From contig NW_027478166.1 of assembly GCF_051020975.1 (NCBI RefSeq), positions 11,347,501 through 11,411,500 on the forward strand: a stretch of 64,000 bases of DNA, given 5' to 3'. The position numbers and the translations under genes are program-made. Positions 13,181-20,649 of this stretch are shown in pieces. The notes under the pieces are model-generated. The model was given only the letters and a program-made list of their open reading frames with translations, did not search any database and was not told where the DNA came from. Each line of letters begins with the position of its first letter. Positions within the stretch are counted from its first letter, which is position 1. Source of the stretch: Osmia lignaria lignaria. Taxonomy: Eukaryota; Arthropoda; Insecta; Hymenoptera; Megachilidae.

Positions 13181-13510
13181 CTACGTGTGATGGTTGGTGA
13201 TGCTGCTAACTGCGGTATGAAGTCGAAGCGTACGTCTGGGTCCAGGCTGCCTCGATCGGATTTGTCTCTCGGTGTACCAGGTTGGTACTATTGCAAGCGG
13301 TGGTATGGGTTGGTTTGCTCTTTGGTATTCCATTTCCATGATGATGGCGGCAATACACTCCTCGCAGTGGTAGGCGGCCTGCAACTCCATCAGGGGCGCG
13401 CTGCAAATATCGCAGGCCCCAGGCGGATATGCCGTTGGTAGTGGATAGTGTACCTCCACCATGTCATAGATCCTTGCTGCTCCAAGGGCTGCTTCGAGAG
13501 CACACTGCAT
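13181..13510 (-). CDS. Small cysteine-rich (CxxC pairs) accessory ORF, function unknown
   Basis: A 109-residue frame whose most convincing part is CDICSAPLMELQAAYHCEEC (C-x2-C-x12-C-x2-C with H before the third cysteine), followed by a hydrophobic helix. The same frame is open upstream to 13564 without an ATG and there encodes a second similar module, C-x2-C-x8-C-x2-C plus an alanine-rich helix, partly included at the start (MQCALEAAL). Two such modules suggest a two-zinc protein. The upstream module argues that the true start is further 5', reached by splicing or through the overlapping frame open at 13721-13464, which has an ATG at 13631. If the latter, this copy may carry a frameshift. I do not recognise the family; RING or B-box is possible but the spacing does not fit cleanly. 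It lies just after the Tudor ORF and before the polypurine tract. Confidence 0.5.
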   Translation of the reverse strand: MQCALEAALGAARIYDMVEVHYPLPTAYPPGACDICSAPLMELQAAYHCEECIAAIIMEMEYQRANQPIPPLAIVPTWYTERQIRSRQPGPRRTLRLHTAVSSITNHHT

Positions 13511-13681
13511 ACAGACAATGCCAACGTCTAATCTGTAGCATGCTGCGCATGCACAGGCGGGCCGTCAAGTTCATCAGCAGCTCGATGCGACTGGTGTCCC
13601 TCTCAGTTGGTTGTTCCCTGATGTAGCACATTTCGGTCCGCTCAGATAAGTGTTTTGGAAGAATGGTGTTGTGGTCTGCTT

Positions 13682-14266
13682 TTATACCCGGCCTGGAACC
13701 GCGTATCTCATGCCCAACCACGCCTCCGCCACGTTGAATGGTGGTTGTCCTGGTAGACGATCGAGGGCTACATCTGCCACGACCTCACCCTCGCCTCTGA
13801 TGTTGGTTAGCAGACCCCTCCTTCCTTCCAACACCCTCTTGGCCTGCTCTATCTTCCAGGTCCTGCATACAGGGCGGATACCCCGTACTCGTACCTTGAA
13901 GGCCTGCCACGGTAGATTTTGAAAGCGTGGCGGCAAGGTCCGAAGTTGGTCGACCGGTGCCCTTACCACCTTGCCGTGGTCACGAAGAGCCACCTCGAAC
14001 TGGCCGTCCACCAGGTGTTGAACTTCTCCTCGGACCCAGGTACCTTCTTTACTTCTGTACGCCACCAGACGTCCAGTGGTCAGTCTTCCCTGGTTTGGAA
14101 AGTGGAGGTGGCCGCGGTCGCTCATGTACCGATACAGGTCCCGGTACAGTCGCCTAGCTTCTTCCCGACCGTCGTCCACCTGCGCCCAGAATTCTACCGG
14201 ATTGTCCACGTGGACAATTCCGATCCGAACAGAACTGCTCAAAACTATATTTTTGATGGTGTTCAT
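13682..14266 (-). CDS. Accessory protein with an extended Tudor (eTudor) domain
   Basis: A 194-residue protein that is essentially one extended Tudor domain. Residues 14-30 (IVHVDNPVEFWAQV) match the opening strand with its P-x-x-FW motif. Residues 65-81 (GRLVAYRSKEGTWVRGEV) match the G...A...DG-WYRA core, and FEVALRDHG (90-98) the DYG strand. LRTLP (108-112), LPWQAF (118-123) and the following glycine are standard. The part from W137 to 190 fits the SN-like/OB half (helix, strand, DVAL strand, then helix). The aromatic cage looks changed: V78 replaces the usual Y of WYRA, H97 the Y of DYG, and K99 the N, so canonical dimethylarginine binding is doubtful. Such domains belong to piRNA-pathway scaffold proteins. 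The ATG context (AAGAAAATG) is good. The gene is far richer in G+C than env. The domain call is firm, its role in the element inferred. Confidence 0.85.
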   Translation of the reverse strand: MNTIKNIVLSSSVRIGIVHVDNPVEFWAQVDDGREEARRLYRDLYRYMSDRGHLHFPNQGRLTTGRLVAYRSKEGTWVRGEVQHLVDGQFEVALRDHGKVVRAPVDQLRTLPPRFQNLPWQAFKVRVRGIRPVCRTWKIEQAKRVLEGRRGLLTNIRGEGEVVADVALDRLPGQPPFNVAEAWLGMRYAVPGRV

Positions 14267-14393
14267 TTTCTTGAGGATGTCTACTGATGAGACTATGGTG
14301 CCGAGAACTGCTTATATAGTCTGAAAACCCTTATCTTACCCCACTCTTATTTCGACTCTTAGAGGAGGGATGTGTAGGAGTGGCTACGGCCCC
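14267..14393 (-). other. Intergenic gap between env and the Tudor ORF
   Basis: These 127 bp hold the candidate TATA box, initiator and splice acceptor described separately, and the transition from A+T-rich env to the G+C-rich accessory cassette. No open frame of note is seen here in the element sense. Confidence 0.7.
14311..14318 (-). promoter_or_regulatory. Candidate internal TATA box upstream of the Tudor ORF
   Basis: The minus strand reads TATATAAG. The arthropod initiator TCAGT follows with its A at 14285, 33 nt from the first T, exactly the spacing in the LTR promoter. Transcription from there would give a 19-nt leader before the Tudor ATG at 14266. An alternative use of the region is splicing: GGGTTTTCAG (14330-14321) directly precedes it and looks like a 3' splice acceptor. 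Sequence alone cannot choose between the two. Confidence 0.4.
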
Positions 14394-16316
14394 TTAGAAT
14401 ATTGTGGCACTTGGTCTAGGTGCTGAAGATTTTTCCCTTGGTAAATTTATATTATTTGAATTTGATTCTTCTGAGTTTTTAGGTATTTCTTCCAGTTGCA
14501 ATTCAATTTCGTTCGGTTTGTCCAAAGGTTTTAGTTTATTAATGATTTTGTGTATATTACTTTTTATTATTGTCCCAATTATTAATAGTAGGATCAAAGA
14601 TACTACTCCAAACGAGGAAAATGTTGATATTTTTATACGATTTGTGGAAATTTCTTGAAGTTCCAATTCTTTCGCCCGATGCTCCAATTCCTCTAGGTTT
14701 GGTGCTGTCGGAAGGTTCTTCCAATTTGTGATTACTTGATCTGTATTAGTGTAATTGGTTTCTAAAACTGATAGGTGATGTTCTGTTATTTTCGGAATGA
14801 TTACTGATAAATTGTATGACGCTGATGGGTAATGTATAATATTTTCCATGGTTACTATTGTGTCCATTGCTTTTAATTGCATCGCATTTACTGTGGCTCT
14901 ACATCCCGGTTCGAGGTTGAAAATTCCAGTATTGTAAATGTTTGCTATAGTTGGTTTTTCCCCTTTACAATATACCTGGGCCTTTTTATGGGTTGGCATA
15001 AAGAAAAACCAGGTAGCAGGAGCGCTTAACACTTGCCAGAATGGTTGAAGCTTGGTGGTTACCCTTACATCGCAGGTTTCCCAGTTTATGGCGGATGGGT
15101 TCAAAAGCAAGGTAGATTCGCAGGTTGCATGACCTTCTACCTGATATAATGGTAATGTTGATGGTCCTATTAACTGATTATTATGAACTCGGCAAACTCC
15201 AAGATATTCCTCGGTAGGTAAAAAGTATTGCTGCTCATCTGTAGTGACTGCAATGTATGAAATTTGTGGTTGTATGTACGTAACTACTTCTTTTTCTTTA
15301 ATAACCTGCTTTGATGGACAAGGATAGATTTTATACAAATTGAACACCTTTTGTTCCAAAAGCGGTATGGTGAGTTCAAATAATACTCTGCCTTTTGCAA
15401 ATACTACATTTAATTTCGTTAGTTTCTCGATTTGTTCAGTTAATAATTCTTCTGGAGATAATGGAAATTCATAAGTTAAAGATTGTTTGATCTTTAATGC
15501 TGACTTCAATAATTGCTGTGGTGAAAAAACGGCAGGATGCATTATTCCTTGTTTCGCTAATAATATTGCGTCTATTAATAATAGTAAATTAGTGCTGTAG
15601 TCGTCCAATCCTCTTTCTAATTCTAAAATGGTATCCCTTATAGCTGTTTCAAAACGGAGTTGGGCAATTTCGGACCTAGTTTCTTCTAAGAATCGCGAAT
15701 GTTCTGATGCAGCTTTTATCAGCTCAGATGTAACCTGTGTTAAATTTACTAATCTTTCATGTATGGCTGAAAACTCCCCTTTCACAATGTGTATTTGCTT
15801 CGAGTTGAGTTCCGTTATTTCAAGTTGATTTTTATATAACTTATTCAATTCCTGGTTGTAAAAATCTGCGTCTTCTTGAGTTAAGGTTCCAAATAATGCT
15901 TTGTTGATTGTGCCAATAAATTCAAATGGTGCATTGCGTCGTAATGGTCGTCTTTTTGGAAAGGCATCGTTTCCTATTGCTGTTTGTATTAGATTCCTAT
16001 ACTGCATAGTGTTTTCTTCTCTTTTAAGTAACCGTGGTCCTACTTCCATGCTGAGGCAAGTTTCTAAACCGTGTTTTTTGCAAAGTTGGTTCATGGCCAG
16101 AATTATCTGTTCTACTGGTGGTGCATGTGCAAGGTATTTATCAACATCCAATGACGTGACCAATCGCCATTGCGATTGATATGTCCGTATGTCTGACAAT
16201 TTATCGTAAAACAAACCCGTTGATTGCGCCAGTGGTAACACCTTTGAACCGCCTTTAATCGCTGTCTGACTCATAACCAGAGCCAGAGGTATCAGAAGTA
16301 GTTGTGCCGGAATCAT
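14394..16316 (-). CDS. env: Envelope fusion glycoprotein, baculovirus-F-like
   Basis: A 640-residue predicted type I membrane glycoprotein. It has an N-terminal hydrophobic signal (about residues 4-17); a basic furin-like cleavage motif (KRRPLRR, 121-127) followed at once by a hydrophobic stretch and the IGTINKALFGTLTQEDADFY region that is the hallmark of insect F-like envelopes; a long helical, heptad-like segment at about 155-330; several cysteines (332, 375, 399, 415, 450, 472); N-glycosylation sites such as N191, N502 and N521; and a transmembrane helix at about 567-585 with a 55-residue tail. The ATG lies inside the end of pol in another frame, so expression presumably needs a spliced mRNA, as in gypsy; I could not fix the splice sites. 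The frame shows no break. Whether it still mediates infection cannot be told from sequence. Confidence 0.92.
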   Translation of the reverse strand: MIPAQLLLIPLALVMSQTAIKGGSKVLPLAQSTGLFYDKLSDIRTYQSQWRLVTSLDVDKYLAHAPPVEQIILAMNQLCKKHGLETCLSMEVGPRLLKREENTMQYRNLIQTAIGNDAFPKRRPLRRNAPFEFIGTINKALFGTLTQEDADFYNQELNKLYKNQLEITELNSKQIHIVKGEFSAIHERLVNLTQVTSELIKAASEHSRFLEETRSEIAQLRFETAIRDTILELERGLDDYSTNLLLLIDAILLAKQGIMHPAVFSPQQLLKSALKIKQSLTYEFPLSPEELLTEQIEKLTKLNVVFAKGRVLFELTIPLLEQKVFNLYKIYPCPSKQVIKEKEVVTYIQPQISYIAVTTDEQQYFLPTEEYLGVCRVHNNQLIGPSTLPLYQVEGHATCESTLLLNPSAINWETCDVRVTTKLQPFWQVLSAPATWFFFMPTHKKAQVYCKGEKPTIANIYNTGIFNLEPGCRATVNAMQLKAMDTIVTMENIIHYPSASYNLSVIIPKITEHHLSVLETNYTNTDQVITNWKNLPTAPNLEELEHRAKELELQEISTNRIKISTFSSFGVVSLILLLIIGTIIKSNIHKIINKLKPLDKPNEIELQLEEIPKNSEESNSNNINLPREKSSAPRPSATIF

Positions 16317-19300
16317 GATTTCCCGTTATTTCCGTTTTTTCCGCTGTGGATGGAAAATAAGCGTGTTTTAATTTATCTTGGTGTTTTGTTATCGTTTTGT
16401 CAGGTGTTCGCAATACAATGTTGTTCATATCTGTTACATTAATGATCTCATATGGCCCTACATAATGTGGATCAAATTTACTAATTCGTGGTTCTAGCAA
16501 TACATAAGCATAATCGCCTACATTGAATTCTACCGGTCGGGAATGTTTATCATAGTACTTCTTCGAACGGTGCTTGGAGGCAATCAAATTATCGGCTGCT
16601 ATGTTGCGGATTTTTATAGTATGAGTTATTAATTCTGTTAAATAGTCGCCATATGATTTTAACCTTTCGCCAGTTGGAAACGAACTTGGTTCACGGGCTG
16701 GTTTTCCAAATATTAATTCATATGGAGAGAAATTTGTTGCTTCATGTACGGAAGTATTATAAGAAAACATGGCAAATGGTATTAATAGGTCCCAATCTTC
16801 ATAATTATTCATGTAATGTTTAAGATATTCTGTTAGTACTATATGACTTCGTTCTAGTGATCCATTAGTTTGTGGTCTGTATCCAGAAGTTGTGATTTGT
16901 TTGATTTTGAATATTTCTGAAAGATTTTTCATTAAGCTTCCGATAAAACTAGTTCCCTTGTCTGTTAATATTGCTCGTGGTGTTCCATATATGGCAATAA
17001 AATGTCTCGCGAAAGCGTCTGCTATTGTGGCTGCTCTAATGTTTGGTATTGCTACTGCTATACAATATTTCGTTAAACAATCTTGCATTGTGAGAATGTA
17101 TTTATTTCCGCTAGGCGTTAAAGGTAAAGGTCCTACGGTGTCTAAAGCAACTTTATCAAATGGTTCTATCGGGGTATCGGTAATTAACATTGGTTGATGA
17201 GTTTTTGCTCTAACTAATTTCTCTTCTTGACAGCTTGGACATTTCCTGATATAATTTCGTATTTCGTTGTGCATTTCTGGCCATTGATATTTCGCTCTGA
17301 TGCGTTTATATGTTTTTGTGACTCCTTTATGTCCTCCTATCAAACTGTCGTGAGCTTCGCGAATTATTTGTAATCGATCTTCTTCTGATGGTGTAATCGT
17401 TGAACAATTGCATATGATGATTTTCTGTGTTGTACCGTTGAAAACGTCCTTTATTAATTTAGTTAATTCATTGGTTGGTAATTTATGAAAATCTCCGACT
17501 GCTGATATTCTAAATGATTTAATTGGATTTTGATCTAAATGCTGTTTCAGTGTTTGTAGTCCGTTTAGTATATCTTCACTTTTAATGGTGTCGTAAAAAT
17601 TATCTGATATTATTATACTGTAAACTTTGTATGAGCCATTTGCTGATTCTATTACGTCTCCTTTCTGCGGTTTCTTTGACATGAGCTGTTGTAAATCTAT
17701 TGCTTCTGTGTCCAGTAACAGTTTTCCAATGGGGGTTACCAATTTACAGTCCGCAGGTATGAAATGTGCGTAATGACCTTCCTCGGTGGTCAGGGTGTTT
17801 GGAGAGATAATAACCTCAAGTGTCTGTGAAGGTTGCACTTTTCTTCGCAGGTCATCTCCCTCCGTGGAAAGAGTGTCTGTGTCCAGAAGTGTGAACGGAT
17901 AAGGGTCAACGGTACGGTCAAAGTTTTCCTGTGGTTGCTGGATTGCCGTTCCTATTGTTTCGTTAACAGGTTGTGGTTGTAAAATTCCCTCATTTGTTAC
18001 AAGTGATAATGGTGTATGGTTAAGTAAATCCTGTTGCGGGTTTGCGATTATCGTGTTTTCCGTAATGGTATTTTCTGATGGTTCTTCGAATGAAATCAAG
18101 TTTACGTCTTCTTCTGTCGATGTGATTTTAGTAGAATTTGCTTGCGGATGAAAGTTTATTGTTTCCATGTGTTCATCTGGCATGCTTATCTCGTGCGATA
18201 AGTTAGGTAAGACTCTCGGTCTATCTGCTATTGGAGAATGTTGAACCTTCCCACGGGCTGGTTCTTCATCAGAGCTAGTGTTTTCCTCTTGATATTTCGG
18301 TCTCCTTTCCCTGTCCCTTTGTAGTTGCCGCACACGAAATCCTATGGAATCCGTGTCGATTTCTGGTTTCTGTCCTATGTGCTTGTAATCGGGGTCTTGA
18401 GGATCTCGGGGTATAAGTGGTAAGCAAGATGGTACTGGGTTACGTGATAATGCGTCTGCGTTCTTGTTCGTCTTTCCTGCTTTATGGATAACCTGATATT
18501 CGTACTCTAAGAGTCTGAGTCTCCACTTCATAAGTCGTGATGTCGGATCCTTGACAGAGTGTAACCAGACTAACGGTCGGTGATCTGTGACGAGTGTGAA
18601 TTTTGTTCCATAAAGATACGGTCTGAAATATTGTACTGCGTAAACCATTGCAAGACATTCCTTTTCTGTAGCAGAATAATTCCTTTCGGCTTTATTTAAG
18701 GTACGAGATGCGTAGGCAATTGGTAGATCGTTTCCTATTTCTCCTTGACTAAGTACAGCTCCAATTGCGTAATCTGATGCGTCAGTGGTAACAATGAACG
18801 GTCGATTAAAATCCGGATATTGTAAAATTGGTTGTGTACAGAGTTCGTCGCGTAAATTTTCAAAACTTTTTTGCTGGTCTTCGGTCCACTTAAAACGAAT
18901 TCCTTTACCTAATAACTGAACTAATGGTTTTGATTTAATAGAATAATCTTTTATGAAACGGCGATAATATCCTGTCAGTCCCAAGAACTGCTGGACATTT
19001 TTCTGTGTTTTAGGAATGGGAAATTCTTTTACAGCTTGTAATTTACGAGGATCTGGCTTAACACCATTTTCTGTTAAAATGTGTCCTAAATAAGTAACCT
19101 CCTTACGTAAGAATTCGCATTTATCAATCTGCAGTGTAAGTCCAAATTCTCTGAGCCGATTGAGTAATTTTTTTACTTTTATTTCATGTTCTCGTAGTGA
19201 TGAAGAGAAAACAACCATATCGTCTATGAATACATGAGCGTTCTCTAGACCAGATATAACTTGATTCATTAAGCGTTGAAATGTCGGTGGTGCATTTTTT

Positions 19301-20649
19301 AAACCAAATGGCATGCGTACAAATTCAAAATGCCCATCCGGTGTTGTGAATGCTGTTTTCGGACAATCCTTAGGATCCATTTGAACTTGATGAAATCCAT
19401 TTGCTATATCAAAAATTGTGAAATATTTTGCTCCTCCCAATTTATCTAGAATTTCGGTGATATTCGGCAAAGGAAATTTATCACTCAAAGTCTTTTCGTT
19501 TAAGGCTCGGAAATCGATTACCATACGCCAACGCTTATTGCCCTTAGCGTCTGGTTTCTTTGGTACAATCCATAACGGAGAATTATATGGTGAACTAGAT
19601 GGCTGTATGACTCCTTGTAATAACAGAGCCTTTACTTGACGTTGTATTTCGTCTTGGTGTACTGGTGGATATCGGTATTGTCTTGTATTAATCGGTACGT
19701 CATCTGTTGTATGAATTGAATGGTAAAAATTCGGTACTTCTCCTAGTTTGTCTCCAGGCAAGTAAAATCTGTCTGAAAATTCGTCGACGATGTTGAATAC
19801 ATGTTTACGTTCTTCTGCATTGAGATGATCGGTTCTTAAAAGATTTCTAATTCGTGTTGCTCTATTTTCTGGTGTGTTTTCGGTCATATATGAAGAAATT
19901 GGGTCGTCGTCCGACGAGTCGTAAATATCGTAAGGATGAATGTATTGAGGTTCAATTTCGATGTCTACATCGTCTTCTCCGGTATTCGTTGCTAACGCGT
20001 AACAAATGCCGTCACGATTATATACTGCTGCTTCGCCAATGTATATATTTTCTGATGTTTCGAGTCGCGGTAAGTATCCCTCTTTAATATTTGGATTAGC
20101 TATGTGAATTGCAATTTGTTTTGTTGTTCGAGCTTCGATACGGTGTTTAGTCGATTTCGGATTTTTCTGCTGAGCTAAATCTCGGTAATTTGAAAAACGA
20201 AGTGGTCGAATAGGTTTATCTTTCAATACTAGTGTTCCATGATAATATGAAATTTCTGCTTCTTCTTGTAATAAAAATGGGCTGCCTATAATTCCATCGG
20301 CTTCTATTGCAAGGTTCTCTACTACGTAAAATAATGCAGGCTTACCGTGAATGTGAAGAATTGTGGTACCTATGCTATAAATAGGTGATTTTGTAAGTCC
20401 TGTGATTTCAATAACTTCTTTAGTGATACGTTTGGCTTGATCTCCGAGAACATCGCGCACTATTAAGTTAACTGCCGCGCCACCGTCAATTAAAAATTCA
20501 GCTGTTTCTAATTCTAATTCCGGAACTTTGATTTTTATTCTTGGTGCTGGGGTTTCCTTGATGAGGATTCTCCCGTGAATCTGACTATCTTTTGGCGAGG
20601 TCTTTGCAGATCGCTCACCGCCTCGCCTTTCCGTTGAGCGTTTTCTGAG
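16255..20649 (-). CDS. pol: Pro-Pol: protease, reverse transcriptase, RNase H, macro-like region, integrase
   Basis: Read by -1 frameshift from gag; the frame is open without ATG from 20721, giving about 1464 residues after the shift. Residues below are numbered from the codon at 20460. The protease is just upstream, with LIDGGAAVNLI (DGG at 20487-20479, not the usual DTG/DSG) and IIGSPFL near 57. Reverse transcriptase has D351 and FIDD at 411-414. RNase H has D560, E599 and D626. A linker of about 200 residues rich in E, N and T follows, then a macro-domain-like region at about 880-1020. Integrase has H1037, H1044, C1074, C1077 and then D1107, D1167, E1203 with exact D-D35-E spacing, followed by a GPY/F-like module (HYVGPYEI near 1332). 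No chromodomain is seen. The frame is intact and its end overlaps env by 62 bp. Confidence 0.95.
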   Translation of the reverse strand, partial: LRKRSTERRGGERSAKTSPKDSQIHGRILIKETPAPRIKIKVPELELETAEFLIDGGAAVNLIVRDVLGDQAKRITKEVIEITGLTKSPIYSIGTTILHIHGKPALFYVVENLAIEADGIIGSPFLLQEEAEISYYHGTLVLKDKPIRPLRFSNYRDLAQQKNPKSTKHRIEARTTKQIAIHIANPNIKEGYLPRLETSENIYIGEAAVYNRDGICYALATNTGEDDVDIEIEPQYIHPYDIYDSSDDDPISSYMTENTPENRATRIRNLLRTDHLNAEERKHVFNIVDEFSDRFYLPGDKLGEVPNFYHSIHTTDDVPINTRQYRYPPVHQDEIQRQVKALLLQGVIQPSSSPYNSPLWIVPKKPDAKGNKRWRMVIDFRALNEKTLSDKFPLPNITEILDKLGGAKYFTIFDIANGFHQVQMDPKDCPKTAFTTPDGHFEFVRMPFGLKNAPPTFQRLMNQVISGLENAHVFIDDMVVFSSSLREHEIKVKKLLNRLREFGLTLQIDKCEFLRKEVTYLGHILTENGVKPDPRKLQAVKEFPIPKTQKNVQQFLGLTGYYRRFIKDYSIKSKPLVQLLGKGIRFKWTEDQQKSFENLRDELCTQPILQYPDFNRPFIVTTDASDYAIGAVLSQGEIGNDLPIAYASRTLNKAERNYSATEKECLAMVYAVQYFRPYLYGTKFTLVTDHRPLVWLHSVKDPTSRLMKWRLRLLEYEYQVIHKAGKTNKNADALSRNPVPSCLPLIPRDPQDPDYKHIGQKPEIDTDSIGFRVRQLQRDRERRPKYQEENTSSDEEPARGKVQHSPIADRPRVLPNLSHEISMPDEHMETINFHPQANSTKITSTEEDVNLISFEEPSENTITENTIIANPQQDLLNHTPLSLVTNEGILQPQPVNETIGTAIQQPQENFDRTVDPYPFTLLDTDTLSTEGDDLRRKVQPSQTLEVIISPNTLTTEEGHYAHFIPADCKLVTPIGKLLLDTEAIDLQQLMSKKPQKGDVIESANGSYKVYSIIISDNFYDTIKSEDILNGLQTLKQHLDQNPIKSFRISAVGDFHKLPTNELTKLIKDVFNGTTQKIIICNCSTITPSEEDRLQIIREAHDSLIGGHKGVTKTYKRIRAKYQWPEMHNEIRNYIRKCPSCQEEKLVRAKTHQPMLITDTPIEPFDKVALDTVGPLPLTPSGNKYILTMQDCLTKYCIAVAIPNIRAATIADAFARHFIAIYGTPRAILTDKGTSFIGSLMKNLSEIFKIKQITTSGYRPQTNGSLERSHIVLTEYLKHYMNNYEDWDLLIPFAMFSYNTSVHEATNFSPYELIFGKPAREPSSFPTGERLKSYGDYLTELITHTIKIRNIAADNLIASKHRSKKYYDKHSRPVEFNVGDYAYVLLEPRISKFDPHYVGPYEIINVTDMNNIVLRTPDKTITKHQDKLKHAYFPSTAEKTEITGNHDSGTTTSDTSGSGYESDSD
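17401..17823 (-). other. Macro-domain-like region inside Pol (ADP-ribose-binding fold, OARD1-like)
   Basis: Residues about 880-1020 of Pol, between RNase H and integrase, follow the strand and helix order of the OARD1/TARG1 type of macro domain: a hydrophobic first strand, AHFIPADCKL resembling the conserved H-x-I-S-x-D-C strand, KKPQKGDVI before a YKVYSIIIS strand, a helix starting EDILNGLQTLKQHL, a strand then VGDFHKLP where family members have a glycine-rich loop, a helix ELTKLIKDVF and a last strand KIIICNC. The first phosphate-binding loop is degenerate (TPIG), so catalytic activity is doubtful. The location matches where some retroviruses carry dUTPase. The assignment is from pattern memory and needs a profile or structure search. 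Confidence 0.6.

Noticed and set aside
13181..13510. RING or B-box finger in the cysteine-rich ORF
   Set aside because: The C/H spacing does not follow the RING C3HC4 or B-box pattern; only CxxC pairs are clear, so I left it unnamed.
13919..14287. Plus-strand open frames of 76-122 codons opposite the Tudor ORF, and others opposite pol and env
   Set aside because: They are antisense shadows of the real coding strand; the minus strand carries clear domains.
16255..20460. A start codon for pol at 20460
   Set aside because: The codon there is GTG and the frame is open upstream through the protease motif to 20721, so translation most likely enters by the -1 frameshift from gag.
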